A DNA stretch of 57,001 nt from a bacterium (lineage in GTDB: Bacteria > Bacteroidota > Bacteroidia > Cytophagales > Cyclobacteriaceae), in NCBI GenBank assembly GCA_024743255.1, contig JANSWY010000027.1, positions 1-57,001 on the forward strand, written 5' to 3'. The notes below the pieces were generated by a model. That model had not been told where the DNA came from. It saw only the letters and a list, made by a program, of their open reading frames with translations, and made no database searches. Position numbers and translations under genes: made by a program. How positions within the stretch are numbered: position 1 is the stretch's first letter; each line of letters begins with the position of its first letter. This document shows, one piece after another, positions 18,154 through 28,310 of this stretch.

Positions 18154-18759
18154 TTGGAAAAAATAAAACTTGAAATACTCGGATTATCTTCCAGTCAATC
18201 TCAAAGCGGATCTTTCGCATTGGTATTGGGAGAATCATCAGGAAACAGACGCTTGCCTATTATCATCGGTATGTTTGAAGCTCAAGCAATTGCCATTGAA
18301 ATAGAAAAGATCGTTCCAAACAGGCCTATGACTCATGATTTATTTAAATCGTTTGCATACAGTCTGGGGTTTGAAATTAATGAAATCATTATATCAGATC
18401 TAAAAGAAGGAGTGTTCTTTGCGAAAATCGTGTGTAACAGAGATGGGGATGTATTTGAAATAGACTCAAGACCTTCTGATGCTATCGCAATTGGTCTAAG
18501 GTTCAATGTGCCTATTTACACATTTGAGTCCATTCTTACAGAAGCCGGAATTGTTCTGTCTGATGATACTGAAGAGGAGATGACTAAATTGCAGAAGACA
18601 GAGGAGAAAGCTCCTGCTGAAGTGGCGAAGGCACCAAGTCTGGACCAACTGGATAGTCTTACATCAGATAAGTTGCAAGAAATGCTCAATGAGGCTCTTG
18701 ATAAAGAGGATTATGAGCGAGCAGCAAAAATTCGGGATGAGATGAACAAGAGAAACTGA
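18154..18759 (+). CDS. Bifunctional nuclease family protein (DUF151) with UVR motif
   Basis: A 201-residue protein. Residues 1-135 are a DUF151/bifunctional nuclease domain (GNRRLPIIIGMFEAQAIA, RPMTHDLFK, DSRPSDAIAIGLRFNVPI), a family with DNase and RNase activity reported for a plant member. Residues about 165-201 form a UvrB/UvrC (UVR) interaction motif (LQEMLNEALDKEDYERAAKIRDEMN), a fusion usual in Bacteroidota. The start is TTG at 18154, 2 bp after etfA; no ATG precedes the conserved KIKLEILGLS sequence. Genetic linkage to etfBA is seen but a functional link is unknown. A terminator follows. Confidence 0.9.
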   Translation: MEKIKLEILGLSSSQSQSGSFALVLGESSGNRRLPIIIGMFEAQAIAIEIEKIVPNRPMTHDLFKSFAYSLGFEINEIIISDLKEGVFFAKIVCNRDGDVFEIDSRPSDAIAIGLRFNVPIYTFESILTEAGIVLSDDTEEEMTKLQKTEEKAPAEVAKAPSLDQLDSLTSDKLQEMLNEALDKEDYERAAKIRDEMNKRN

Positions 18760-18782
18760 GTGAACGAGAATATTTAAGGATT

Positions 18783-18818
18783 AAGCCGTTAAATCATGCG
18801 TTTAACGGCTTTTTTTTA
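18783..18818 (+). terminator. Rho-independent terminator of the etfBA-nuclease operon
   Basis: AAGCCGTTAAA pairs with TTTAACGGCTT (11 bp, 7-nt loop), followed by a run of seven more T. It lies 24 bp after the nuclease stop codon. Confidence 0.92.
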
Positions 18819-18854
18819 TATCTTTTCATAGAGAAAAAGGGGATAACAAGCATT

Positions 18855-18919
18855 CTATCGACGACTTGCCCTCGTCTATCGAAAATAAACGGCAACCTAC
18901 CAGATATAGAGTACATTTG
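18855..18919 (+). promoter_or_regulatory. Putative control region of the sensor kinase gene: direct repeats and a -7 box
   Basis: CTATCGA occurs at 18855-18861 and again at 18876-18882, spaced 21 bp (two helical turns). TACATTTG at 18912-18919 fits the TAnnTTTG -7 consensus. If used, transcription would begin near 18926, leaving a leader of about 120 nt before the ATG at 19047, and placing the repeats around -50 and -70. Confidence 0.35.
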
Positions 18920-19046
18920 TTATGGTTAAGGAGGGGTACTGAGCATTCAGATGGGAACTATTACATCTAACGCAACGACCTCACAACATATCAGTCTACG
19001 GGAAAAATTGTTGGGAATATTTTATTAAATCGACACAATTGAAATT

Positions 19047-21737
19047 ATGGTAGCATCTAGGATGAGGCATTTATTTTTGGTAGCATTTACGCTACTATTC
19101 TCTCTTCAGGGATTTAGTCAGGATGAAGTTACTTATGAAACTGCATCTCAAATTCTGACCCTGGCAATTTCAAAATATGATAACGGAGATTTCAATGGAG
19201 CTATTGAATATAGTTTAAGAGGGCTGGATCAAGCGCAACAGCTTGATGACAATGTTCTTGTACTGAATTTCAACAGTATTCTTGGAAATTCCTATCTGTC
19301 CACTAAGAAGTATAGAGATGCTGCTAACTATTTTCTTCAAATAAGCATTACTGCGGAACAAAGTGGAAGCTTTCTTACTGCAGCCAACGGTTATTTTGCA
19401 TTAGGGAACACTTATTCCGATATGGGAGCATTCACTAATGCAGCCCAAAACTACAATTATGCTCATGACTTTTTTGAGAAGGCAGGAGATAGTAATGGCA
19501 GAAAAGATGCCCTGGAAGGAACTGCATTCAATTACTTTTTTGCAGAAGACTATGAAAATGCTACCAAATACTTTGACCAACTTCTTGCATTAGGGGGTTC
19601 CAATGCCAATGTTGCTTTTACGGCTAATAAAAAAATAGCTGAGTCATTTGAAAAAATGGGGCAGCCTGGAAGAGCAATTCCTCATAAAATTGCAGTTTAT
19701 GATTTATTGAAATCAAGAAATAAAAGAGTGGAGTTGGCCCAGGTCTGTGACGATCTGGCGAATCTATACATTCAGGCAAGAGACTACAGCAGCGCAATGA
19801 AATATGCGCAAGAGGCAATTAAGTTCAACGGAAGTAATCCATCATACACTACTACACTCGCAGCTGCTCATATCGCAAATGGAGATGTTGCTACTGCTTC
19901 CAAACATTTGACCGAAGCATTAAACCTGGCCATCATTAATGAAAACGAACTATCTAAAGCAGATATTTATAATTACCAAGCACAGGTCTTCTATAGAAAT
20001 GGTGACAATTCAAGTGCATTAAATTTACTTGGTAAAGCTGAAGCTATTGCTAATCCTAATAACCTGATAGATGCATTAGAGACCAACTATCAGTTCGGAG
20101 CTGAAATTGCTTCTGAAGCTGGGAATAGTACAATGTCGAGTACCTATAATGCTAAGCTAACTGACCTTAGAAATCAGAAGAAAACGGCTGCCAATGTCAC
20201 AAAATCCAGAGTGAGATCAGCCGATAAAATCGCAACAGATTATGACAAGCAGTTAAGGTTAGAGATATCTCAACAAATGAGTGTTGATTTAGCGAATAGA
20301 AAAACTGAGTTGGAGTCAGAAAAGAAAAGACAACAAAGAGAGCTACTATCTCAGCAGAGACAGTTACAAGAAAATGAAGAAACAAGAACTCAACAGGAAA
20401 ATCTAATCTTGCAACAAGAACTTCAAGCAAAGGAGAGACAACTTCAGATAACTAAGCTTCAACAGGAAACTGAAGAGGAGAAGCAAGCGAAACTTGAAAA
20501 AATCAAGCAGTTAGAGGCTGCAGAACAAGTTAAGTTAATACTTGAGCAAGAGAATAGACTAGCTGCTCAGGAAATTGAGGTGGCTGCAGCAAACAGAAAA
20601 TTCTTCATCGTAGGAATTATTGGAGCAATTCTGGTAGCCTTGACGATGATCGTTGCTTTCTACAGAGTTAACAAATCAAGAAAAGTTATCACTGAGCAAA
20701 ATCAAAATCTGGAAGAGCAACAAAAAACTATTAAGAAAAGAAACCTTCAGTTGAAGAGGAGTTCGGAACACCTGCAGAAGTCAAACAACATGCTAAAGAA
20801 TGCGCAGAAGAACCTTGAGGATGCTTTGATGGAGGAGCAGAAGGTAAGAGCTCAGCTGGAGAATACAAATAAAGAATTAAAAGATACTCAAGTGCAATTG
20901 ATTCATGCAGAGAAGATGTCTTCACTTGGTCAGTTAACTGCAGGTATTGCACATGAAATTAATAACCCGATCAACTTCGTTGTAAACAGTTCGAATATCA
21001 TCAATATGAATTTCGAAGAAATGAAGGAGATATTCCAGGCACTTATGGAAGTAAGAGATAGCGAGCCACAAGAGGTGAAAGATCTTGTACAACGAATAGA
21101 CCCTGAAGAATTGGATGAATCTCTAGAGATAGTAGCAGAGATGCTTCAGAACCTTAATTATGGTGCCGATAGAGTAACAGAAATTGTAAAGGGACTTAGA
21201 ACCTTCTCAAGATTTGATGAAGCAGAGATTAAAATTGTGGATCTACATGAGAACCTTGATTCTTCGCTGCTTATCCTGAACAATAAGTACAAGGATATGC
21301 AACTTGAAATCGTTAAGGAATTTGATAAAGATTTACCTGAGATCGAATGCTATCCAGGGCAGCTTAACCAAGTATTCGTAAATATCATTAATAACGCGAT
21401 TGATGCCATTGGAACTACTGAGCAGCCAGGTAAAATAACTATTGGAACTAAGACACTATCGGACGATAAAATAACTATTTCCATCTCCGATACTGGAAAT
21501 GGTATTCCTAAGGAAAATCTTGAGAAGATTTTCGACCCATTCTTTACGACGAAGGATGTGGGTAGTGGAACAGGTCTTGGTCTTTCAATTTCACACAGCA
21601 TCATTGAACAACATGCCGGCGAAATAAATGTGAATAGTGAGGTAGGAAAGGGGACAGAGTTTGTGATAACATTGTATAAATCCTTATTTTCGGCAAAACA
21701 AACAGGAGAAGTCCAAGAAGAAGTGGCTTCCAACTAA
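19047..21737 (+). CDS. TPR-containing membrane sensor histidine kinase
   Basis: The 896-residue protein starts with a signal peptide (residues 1-24, ending GFSQ; Met6 is an alternative start). A periplasmic domain of about eight TPR repeats follows (30-380), then a glutamine/glutamate-rich coiled coil (about 405-520), one membrane helix ([20 protein letters not shown], about 524-543) and a second coiled coil. The HisKA domain has the phospho-acceptor His636 in [12 protein letters not shown]. The HATPase domain has the N-box [11 protein letters not shown] near 780-790 and G-boxes SDTGNGIP and GTGLGLSIS. It should autophosphorylate in response to a signal or protein sensed outside the membrane and pass phosphate to the two receiver proteins encoded just downstream (15 bp gap to the first). 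The signal is unknown. Confidence 0.92.
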   Translation: MVASRMRHLFLVAFTLLFSLQGFSQDEVTYETASQILTLAISKYDNGDFNGAIEYSLRGLDQAQQLDDNVLVLNFNSILGNSYLSTKKYRDAANYFLQISITAEQSGSFLTAANGYFALGNTYSDMGAFTNAAQNYNYAHDFFEKAGDSNGRKDALEGTAFNYFFAEDYENATKYFDQLLALGGSNANVAFTANKKIAESFEKMGQPGRAIPHKIAVYDLLKSRNKRVELAQVCDDLANLYIQARDYSSAMKYAQEAIKFNGSNPSYTTTLAAAHIANGDVATASKHLTEALNLAIINENELSKADIYNYQAQVFYRNGDNSSALNLLGKAEAIANPNNLIDALETNYQFGAEIASEAGNSTMSSTYNAKLTDLRNQKKTAANVTKSRVRSADKIATDYDKQLRLEISQQMSVDLANRKTELESEKKRQQRELLSQQRQLQENEETRTQQENLILQQELQAKERQLQITKLQQETEEEKQAKLEKIKQLEAAEQVKLILEQENRLAAQEIEVAAANRKFFIVGIIGAILVALTMIVAFYRVNKSRKVITEQNQNLEEQQKTIKKRNLQLKRSSEHLQKSNNMLKNAQKNLEDALMEEQKVRAQLENTNKELKDTQVQLIHAEKMSSLGQLTAGIAHEINNPINFVVNSSNIINMNFEEMKEIFQALMEVRDSEPQEVKDLVQRIDPEELDESLEIVAEMLQNLNYGADRVTEIVKGLRTFSRFDEAEIKIVDLHENLDSSLLILNNKYKDMQLEIVKEFDKDLPEIECYPGQLNQVFVNIINNAIDAIGTTEQPGKITIGTKTLSDDKITISISDTGNGIPKENLEKIFDPFFTTKDVGSGTGLGLSISHSIIEQHAGEINVNSEVGKGTEFVITLYKSLFSAKQTGEVQEEVASN

Positions 21738-21752
21738 AAGAGGAATTACGCA

Positions 21753-22937
21753 ATGGCAATATTTAAGGATCGCCTGGATGTTAGAAAGCTTAATAAATAC
21801 AACATCCTATACGTTGATGATGAGGATATTAACCTGAAAGTATTCAAAGAGACTTTTAGGAGAGACTACAATGTCTATACGGCAACCAGTGGAAAAGAAG
21901 CTCTGCAAATGATCGATGATCACAAAGAAATAGATCTTGTGATTACAGATCAGCGCATGCCTGAAATGACAGGAACTGAGCTGCTGGAAAAGGTTGTAGT
22001 AAAAAATCCTGGAATATTAAGGATGATCATGACCGGTCACAGTGATCTGGAAGTAATCGTAAAAGCGGTTAACGAGTATGGTATTGATCAATATATTACA
22101 AAGCCTTGGAATTCTGACGGGTTAAAAGAGACTTTAGATAATCTACTTGCTAAATACTCCAAAGAGAGTATTAAAACTGGAGGAGTAAAATCTTCTAATG
22201 GACAAGAGGAAGATAAGGTAGCAGGATACGCTCAAACTCTGGTTAATATTAATGAAGTGCGGGTGGATCTAATAAGAAAGCACTTTCCAATGCCATTGGT
22301 AATCAATTACTCCAGAGATTCTGAAGGTAAAGAAAATATGCTGGTATTTGAATCAGAAGATGAAAAGTCAATGTTGGCTTTGATGATAAACTGTTCTGTT
22401 TCAGAAACTCCAGGAAGTATGATAAAATCCTTTTTACTTGGGTATGGGAAAGGATATTTATTAGAAAATAAAGATTGTACTGCAGCGGCATTCTACGAGT
22501 ATATGGTTACAGCTGCAAGAGATTTTTCTAAGAATCATTTTCATGACAATATAAGAATCGGAATTACTGTCTTTAGTCATGTGGATGGAAGAAAGGAAGA
22601 TGAAATAATTACCAACACGCATATGTTGTATGGTTATAAAAATGATCAACCTATGGATATGGAGACTGTTGTAGGTTCCAATGAAGAGGTGAAGACTGAT
22701 GATAGCAAAGTATACTACATCGGAGAAGATCAATGTGATAAACTATACATCTATGCAATTGATACACTTATTGATAAAGATATTTTTGAAGGTAATTTGT
22801 TAATTAAATTACAGGAGGGGCAGGAGATGTCTTATGGCGAATTGATAATTTCGTTGCAAGCATTTCTTAATTCTTCGGTATCCACAAGCGGGGTGGACAA
22901 ATTTTCTCTAATTGGGTTGGATTACACGATCGAATAA
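21753..22937 (+). CDS. Response regulator with degenerate phosphatase-like output domain (paralogue 1)
   Basis: Residues 15-135 of this 394-residue protein form a receiver domain with acidic pair D22/D23, phospho-acceptor D66 in VITDQRMPEM, the switch threonine in MIMTGHSDLE and K in YITKPW. There is no HTH. Residues about 165-394 form an output domain that I read as resembling the SpoIIE/PPM phosphatase fold. LYIYAID stands where SpoIIE has LYTDG, and SGVDKFSLIGLDY at the end stands where it has DDiTLlvl. The N-terminal GGDFYD and GDVSGHG metal motifs are absent, so it is probably catalytically dead. It starts 15 bp after the kinase gene, so it is the likely cognate regulator. The phosphatase relationship is inferred. 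Confidence 0.85.
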   Translation: MAIFKDRLDVRKLNKYNILYVDDEDINLKVFKETFRRDYNVYTATSGKEALQMIDDHKEIDLVITDQRMPEMTGTELLEKVVVKNPGILRMIMTGHSDLEVIVKAVNEYGIDQYITKPWNSDGLKETLDNLLAKYSKESIKTGGVKSSNGQEEDKVAGYAQTLVNINEVRVDLIRKHFPMPLVINYSRDSEGKENMLVFESEDEKSMLALMINCSVSETPGSMIKSFLLGYGKGYLLENKDCTAAAFYEYMVTAARDFSKNHFHDNIRIGITVFSHVDGRKEDEIITNTHMLYGYKNDQPMDMETVVGSNEEVKTDDSKVYYIGEDQCDKLYIYAIDTLIDKDIFEGNLLIKLQEGQEMSYGELIISLQAFLNSSVSTSGVDKFSLIGLDYTIE

Positions 22938-23043
22938 ATTGTAATATTCGTAGTGTTTGGGTTTCTTTGTGCTTCAGCACTTTATTGGAACAGAGGACAA
23001 ATTACTTTAATTCTTAATTTTTATTAATTAAAACGGGAAAAGT

Positions 23044-24198
23044 ATGGTTCTTAGGGACACAGCCAAAGACATTGTTGACAAGCACAACATTCTGTATGTA
23101 GATGATGAAGAAATCAATCTGAGAGTATTTAAGTCTACTTTTAAAAAACATTACAACGTATTCACTTGCACCAGTGGATCTGAAGCATTGGAACTACTTC
23201 AGGAAAAAGATATTGAACTTATCGTCACTGATCAGAGAATGCCGGAAATGAATGGAACTGAACTTTTAGGTAAGGTTGTTCCTAATCATCCAAATATCTG
23301 TAGAATGATCATGACAGGTTTTAGTGATCTTGAAGTAATCATTCAAGCGGTAAACAATTATGGTATTCATCAATACATAACAAAGCCTTGGGATTATCAA
23401 TCATTGAAAAGCACATTCGATAATTTCCTTACCAAGGATACTAAATTGGAATTGAAAGAAGAGCCTGCTCCAACAGCACCGAAAGAAGACCAGTCAGATT
23501 TAAAGAAATTTACAGAAGCCTTAATAAGCAATAAGGCAGATAATATTGAATTAGTTGGCAAGCACTTTGAAAATTCCTATCTATTAAACTATTCTGATTC
23601 ATGTGAAGGAAAAGAGAATGTATTCATCTATGAGTTTAAGAAAGAGGATGCTATCTTGGGTCTCACGATAGGCTGTGAAATTACAGGCATCAGAGGGACT
23701 ATGATTAAGGCAAATGTTGAGGAGTTTGCAAAAGATATTCTCTTGTCTAAAAAAGCATTTAACCCGGTAGACTTTTATAAGGATTTGATAGATGCAACTT
23801 CAGCCTATTTGAAAATTTTAAATATGGCAGGAAATGAAGTGCAAATTCAAATGATGTATAAGCATGTCTCAAAACCTAATGTCTGGATATTGACTAATTC
23901 TGAAGCTCCACTCTTCTACAAAGATGGAAGCCAGGTTGAATTGAAATTCCATTCAAGACTCTCGACATACAATTTGACTATATACAGGTTGGCTAGTGAA
24001 ATTTGTGATCGTTTCTATATTTATTCTGCGGATCATGAGTCTGATTCAGGACCATTTGTGAATGAATTGAAGGAGAAAATCTCAGCTGTCCAAAACAATG
24101 ATAAAGAGCTAAGAAGAATAGAGTTGCAGTCTTTTGTTGATTTTAGTATCACCAACAACGGGGTAGATAAATTTGCATTATTAGAGATAGGAGTGTAA
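23044..24198 (+). CDS. Response regulator with degenerate phosphatase-like output domain (paralogue 2)
   Basis: A 384-residue paralogue of the preceding gene. The receiver domain has D20/D21, phospho-acceptor D63 in VTDQRMPEM, MTGFSDLE and YITKPWD. The output domain (about 160-384) aligns end to end with its neighbour: EGKENVFIYEF, GLTIGCEITGIRGTMIKA, FYKDL, EICDRFYIYSAD and the terminal NNGVDKFALLEIGV. The two copies have diverged strongly outside the receiver, so the duplication is not recent. A 106-bp gap separates them. No DNA-binding motif is present, so the output should act through protein contacts. Both may be phosphorylated by the kinase at 19047-21737. Confidence 0.85.
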   Translation: MVLRDTAKDIVDKHNILYVDDEEINLRVFKSTFKKHYNVFTCTSGSEALELLQEKDIELIVTDQRMPEMNGTELLGKVVPNHPNICRMIMTGFSDLEVIIQAVNNYGIHQYITKPWDYQSLKSTFDNFLTKDTKLELKEEPAPTAPKEDQSDLKKFTEALISNKADNIELVGKHFENSYLLNYSDSCEGKENVFIYEFKKEDAILGLTIGCEITGIRGTMIKANVEEFAKDILLSKKAFNPVDFYKDLIDATSAYLKILNMAGNEVQIQMMYKHVSKPNVWILTNSEAPLFYKDGSQVELKFHSRLSTYNLTIYRLASEICDRFYIYSADHESDSGPFVNELKEKISAVQNNDKELRRIELQSFVDFSITNNGVDKFALLEIGV

Positions 24199-24281
24199 TC
24201 CATTCAGAAAGTTTTGCTCAGATTCCACTGCATTGATTACTAAAGTTTTAAATTAGCGGTCGGAAAAAGAATTACTACTAA

Positions 24282-25568
24282 ATGGATTACCTAAGAGGCC
24301 TGATTGGTCTTGCATTTCTTATAGGATTTGTCTTTTTATTTTCTTCTAATAAAAGGAAAATAGACTGGAGACTTGTAGGTGTTGGACTGATACTTCAAAT
24401 AAGCTTTGGTTTATTAATCACTAAAGTCTCTTTTGTCTCAAAAGCGTTTAGCTGGGTAAGTTCCAAATTTGTGATCTTGTTAGGGTTCTCAAATGACGGA
24501 ACAAAGTTTCTGTTTGGTGAATACATGATGAACTCAGATAATGTAGGTTTCATCTTTGCATTGCAGGTACTTCCCACTGTTATCTTTTTCTCAACTTTGA
24601 CAGCAGGCCTGTACTACCTTGGTGTACTTCAGATTATTGTTAAAGGGATTGCCTGGGTGATGGCCAGAACAATGAGGCTCTCTGGGGCAGAATCACTTAG
24701 TGCAGCCGGAAATATATTCCTCGGTCAAACAGAGGCTCCATTATTGGTAAGACCTTTTGTGCCGTCTATGACCAGATCTGAACTAATGTGCTTAATGACC
24801 GGAGGGATGGCAACAATCGCTGGTGGAGTTCTTGCCGGATATGTTGCTTTTCTTGGAGGAGATGATACTGCAGCCAGAGCTCAATTCGCAACCTACTTAC
24901 TTAGTGCGTCAATTATGAATGCACCCGCAGCAATCATCATGTCAAAGATTTTGATCCCAGAACTACATAAAGATCAAATCAATTCAAGTCTGGTGGTAAA
25001 CACGGAATCCTTAGGCGTTAATTTAGTGGACGCTTTGGCAAAAGGTGCAGCTGATGGCTTGAAATTGGCATTGAACATAGGTGCTATGCTTCTAGCATTC
25101 ATTGCCTTGATTTTTGCTATAAACTATGCACTTTCGGCTGTTGGTGATGTATTTGGACTAAATGAATGGGTAAGAACAGTTACTGATGGTAATTTTGATA
25201 AGTTCTCTTTGGAGTTTATTCTTGGTCAGATATTCAGAGTCTTTGCATTTTTGATGGGAGTTGATTGGAATGAGTCTGCGTTGGTAGGTAGTCTTCTTGG
25301 GCAAAAAATTGTCGTCAATGAGTTTGTCGCTTATTTAGGATTAGCTGATTACAAAGCAGCTGGATTGTTAAGTGATAAGTCAATTCTGATTTCGACGTAC
25401 GCACTATGCGGTTTCGCTAATTTTAGCTCCATAGCAATACAAATCGGAGGAATCGGAGGAATGGCGCCAACTCAACAAGGAAACCTTTCTCGTCTGGGTT
25501 TTAAAGCACTCCTGGCAGCAACTGTTGCAACTATGATGACTGCAACAATAGCCGGTGCATTATTCTAA
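24282..25568 (+). CDS. nupC: Concentrative nucleoside transporter, NupC/CNT family
   Basis: The 428-residue membrane protein has about ten hydrophobic segments and the CNT signature around 135-185: GAESLSAAGNIFLGQTEAPLLV followed by PSMTRSELMCLMTGGMATIAGGVLAGYVAF. Further conserved parts are SASIMNAPAAIIMSKIL, NEFVAYLGL and the late ALCGFANFSSIAIQIGGIGGMAP. CNT proteins import nucleosides with Na+ or H+ across the inner membrane. It converges with mgsA, overlapping it by 4 bp. Confidence 0.93.
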   Translation: MDYLRGLIGLAFLIGFVFLFSSNKRKIDWRLVGVGLILQISFGLLITKVSFVSKAFSWVSSKFVILLGFSNDGTKFLFGEYMMNSDNVGFIFALQVLPTVIFFSTLTAGLYYLGVLQIIVKGIAWVMARTMRLSGAESLSAAGNIFLGQTEAPLLVRPFVPSMTRSELMCLMTGGMATIAGGVLAGYVAFLGGDDTAARAQFATYLLSASIMNAPAAIIMSKILIPELHKDQINSSLVVNTESLGVNLVDALAKGAADGLKLALNIGAMLLAFIALIFAINYALSAVGDVFGLNEWVRTVTDGNFDKFSLEFILGQIFRVFAFLMGVDWNESALVGSLLGQKIVVNEFVAYLGLADYKAAGLLSDKSILISTYALCGFANFSSIAIQIGGIGGMAPTQQGNLSRLGFKALLAATVATMMTATIAGALF

Positions 25569-25927
25569 TGATTTAATCCCTTAAGTATTAATTGAGCGGA
25601 GGCCTTGTTGGTAGCAAGAGGAATATTGTGTACATCACAAAGTCTCATTAGCATTTGGACATCAGGTTCGTGTGGGTGCTTATCCATTGGATCTCTGAAA
25701 AACACTACCAGATCAAGTTTTTTTTCTGCTGCCAATGCTGCAATCTGAGCATCTCCACCTAGAGGACCACTAAGAAAACGGTGTACATTCAAACCAGCAT
25801 TTTCTACATGACTACCAGTGGTTCCAGTAGCTACTAATTCTGCGGTGGTCAAATACTCTTTGTTCTCTAATAAAAAAGCAACCATATCGGCTTTCTTACC
25901 ATCATGAGCAATTATTGCGATTTTCAT
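25565..25927 (-). CDS. mgsA: Methylglyoxal synthase
   Basis: The 120-residue protein keeps every active-site residue of MgsA with the right spacing: H8 (IAHDGKK), D59 (GPLGGDAQIA), D79 (FFRDPMD), H86 and D89 (HPHEPD). The enzyme converts dihydroxyacetone phosphate to methylglyoxal and phosphate, a bypass of lower glycolysis used when sugar phosphates accumulate. It is short compared with E. coli (152 residues) but lacks only terminal extensions. It stands alone and is divergent from the AraC-family gene. Confidence 0.96.
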   Translation of the reverse strand: MKIAIIAHDGKKADMVAFLLENKEYLTTAELVATGTTGSHVENAGLNVHRFLSGPLGGDAQIAALAAEKKLDLVVFFRDPMDKHPHEPDVQMLMRLCDVHNIPLATNKASAQLILKGLNH

Positions 25928-26109
25928 ATTAAGTCAAATTGATGTCCAAGAATAAAGATGAAATTCGACAATTACCGTTATCGGCTAAAATTTATTTCAA
26001 ATAGAGGGTTCTGTTCATCCCAATTGTATAAAAATTAGTTCATGTAATTGATTATGTGATAATTATATCGGATTATTGAAAGTTACTTTTTTAACACTGT
26101 AGTAGATAA

Positions 26110-28266
26110 ATGAAGATTAGGAATGCAATAAGGTGCAAAGCACTATTTTTTGTATGCAGCTTTTTATTGTTTTCAAAAGCTTACAGTAAGGATTTTACCA
26201 TTCTGGTTACCTCAGCCCCAAACGTAAAATCTAATGAAAGTATATTCATTGCAGCCAACATTAACGATTGGGACCCTTTCAATAGTAAATATCAATTAAC
26301 AAGGACTGAAAATGGATACCACTTAAATATTTCTACAAAGGAGGAATACTTGCAATTTAAGTTTACACGTGGAAGTTGGGGAACTGTAGAAGGAGATGAA
26401 TTGGGACATAGAATTGATAATAGACTGCTGTCTGTCAAAGAAATCAAGGATACTGTTCACTTCAACATCTTAGGTTGGGAAGATATCAAACCAAATGGAG
26501 CTATTCATTTACAGATTATCGATCGGTCCTTCGGTTCCATTCACAATGATAGTCTCTTTGTGACCGGAAACTTCAATGGTTGGAATCCAGGTGAGCAGAC
26601 CTATCAATTACAAAATACAGAATCTAATATTTATGAAGTTGAAATCCCTTACTCAGGGAAAATTTTGGAATATAAATACACCAGAGGTTCCTGGAATACG
26701 GTTGAGGGTAATGAAGCGGGTGAAATAAGAAATAATAGAATATTAGTGCCTCCATACAAGGAGATCCATATTGATACTATACTAACCTGGGAAGACCTTG
26801 GTACAAACAGGAGATATCAATTTTTCATTGAAAAAGTTCCAAAACGTACTCCTCATGATGCTTCCATTTATGTCACAGGAAATTTTAATGATTGGGATCC
26901 TAAGGATGATCGTTATATAATGACATTGGGTGAAGATCAAACCTACTATATCAATATTGAGTCGGAACTCGATACGCTTATTTATAAATTTACCAGAGGA
27001 GATTTTAATTCAGTTGAAGGAAGGTACAATGGACTGGCAAGACCAAACAGGATCGCTATTTACGATCAACAGGATTTCCCTGTTATTACGGAGGTGTTAT
27101 CATGGGAGGACTTGAATGGTGACTGGTTTAATGTCTACGCGATTACTCTGATTGTGCCATCCATAATAGGTGTTTTAATATTCTTTGCACTTGGAGGACT
27201 ACAAAATTCACGTCCAGCTAATGAGACCCTACGTTGGTTAGTCCTGATTTTGAGCATATCACTGATATTGAGAATAATCCCTTTTTATAGAGAGGTTTTT
27301 AAGCTATTTCCTCATGTTATACTATTTGCGGATGTAATTTATTTTCTATTTCCAGTCTTGTTGTACCTCTATTTCAGGAAATTATTCGGTTTAAGGAGTC
27401 AACTAAGTCCTACGATAATTTCAATGCATTTTCTACCTATCACAGTGTTGGTGATTTTGTATCTACCATTATTTCTTACCAGCAGAGATGCTTTTATTAA
27501 TGAAGTAATGGATCAAGACAATCAGGTACTTTTCAGGTTTGTTGGTTTTGGAGGGCTGGTCTTTAGCTTTGTTTATTGGTACTTAAAAGTGTCAATTCAG
27601 AGAAAGTACGTTTTGAAAATGGAAGAAAATTTGTCTTTTGATGTCAATCTCCGCTACACTCGTTCAATTATTTTGATAGGGGGTACATTATTATTCTTCT
27701 GGGTGTCCATTTATATCATTGGTTTAGTGAATGAAATATTTAACCTCGATATACTAAATGTGGCAGAGGCTTTGACAGATGTGTCATGGTTGATGTTTAG
27801 TGGATACATTTATTTGTTCGGTTTTTTTGCAATACAGAGGCCAGAGTTATTCCTAATTAATAGTAGTGATGAGCTGGCTGTGAAGACCAGCTTAGTTGAC
27901 GGTAGTGAAATTACAAGACTCATGTCAAGATTAGATCTTTACATGTCTGAACAGAAGCCTTATCTTAATGATCAATTAAGTCTAAGTCAGTTAGCCAGTA
28001 ACCTGAACCTTACAGATCATACTCTGTCTAAGGTCATCAATGAAGGCTTCTCAATCAATTTCTATGAATTAATTAATCGCTATAGAGTTCAGGAGTTTAT
28101 TGAAATTGCATCTGACCCACGAAATGCAAATAAAACGTTTATGGGATTGGCTTACGAAGTTGGTTTCAATTCTAAAAGTACCTTTAACCGTTCTTTTAAA
28201 AAAGAGAAAGGATGTACACCACGTGAGTTTTTTAAGCAATCAAATTCAACAAATGTAGTCGGTTGA
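26110..28266 (+). CDS. Membrane-bound AraC-family regulator with three carbohydrate-binding-like repeats
   Basis: This 718-residue protein combines a sensor and a DNA-binding domain. After a signal peptide (1 to about 26) come three repeats of about 105 residues. Each has an I/LFVxGNFNxWxP strand (45-56, 149-160, 253-264) and an FTRGSW..VEG motif (85-94, 190-199, 294-303), resembling starch/glycogen-binding (CBM20/CBM48-like) beta-sandwich modules. Residues about 345-565 hold seven or so membrane segments, and about 600-718 is an AraC/XylS DNA-binding domain ending in the second helix-turn-helix (AYEVGFNSKSTFNRSFKKEKGCTPREF). It should bind a sugar polymer or protein in the periplasm and control transcription from the membrane. 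Target genes and ligand are unknown; no glycan operon is adjacent. Confidence 0.88.
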   Translation: MKIRNAIRCKALFFVCSFLLFSKAYSKDFTILVTSAPNVKSNESIFIAANINDWDPFNSKYQLTRTENGYHLNISTKEEYLQFKFTRGSWGTVEGDELGHRIDNRLLSVKEIKDTVHFNILGWEDIKPNGAIHLQIIDRSFGSIHNDSLFVTGNFNGWNPGEQTYQLQNTESNIYEVEIPYSGKILEYKYTRGSWNTVEGNEAGEIRNNRILVPPYKEIHIDTILTWEDLGTNRRYQFFIEKVPKRTPHDASIYVTGNFNDWDPKDDRYIMTLGEDQTYYINIESELDTLIYKFTRGDFNSVEGRYNGLARPNRIAIYDQQDFPVITEVLSWEDLNGDWFNVYAITLIVPSIIGVLIFFALGGLQNSRPANETLRWLVLILSISLILRIIPFYREVFKLFPHVILFADVIYFLFPVLLYLYFRKLFGLRSQLSPTIISMHFLPITVLVILYLPLFLTSRDAFINEVMDQDNQVLFRFVGFGGLVFSFVYWYLKVSIQRKYVLKMEENLSFDVNLRYTRSIILIGGTLLFFWVSIYIIGLVNEIFNLDILNVAEALTDVSWLMFSGYIYLFGFFAIQRPELFLINSSDELAVKTSLVDGSEITRLMSRLDLYMSEQKPYLNDQLSLSQLASNLNLTDHTLSKVINEGFSINFYELINRYRVQEFIEIASDPRNANKTFMGLAYEVGFNSKSTFNRSFKKEKGCTPREFFKQSNSTNVVG

Positions 28267-28310
28267 AACACATTGTACATTTCCCCGGTTTATTGCTCGA
28301 TAATTCCATG

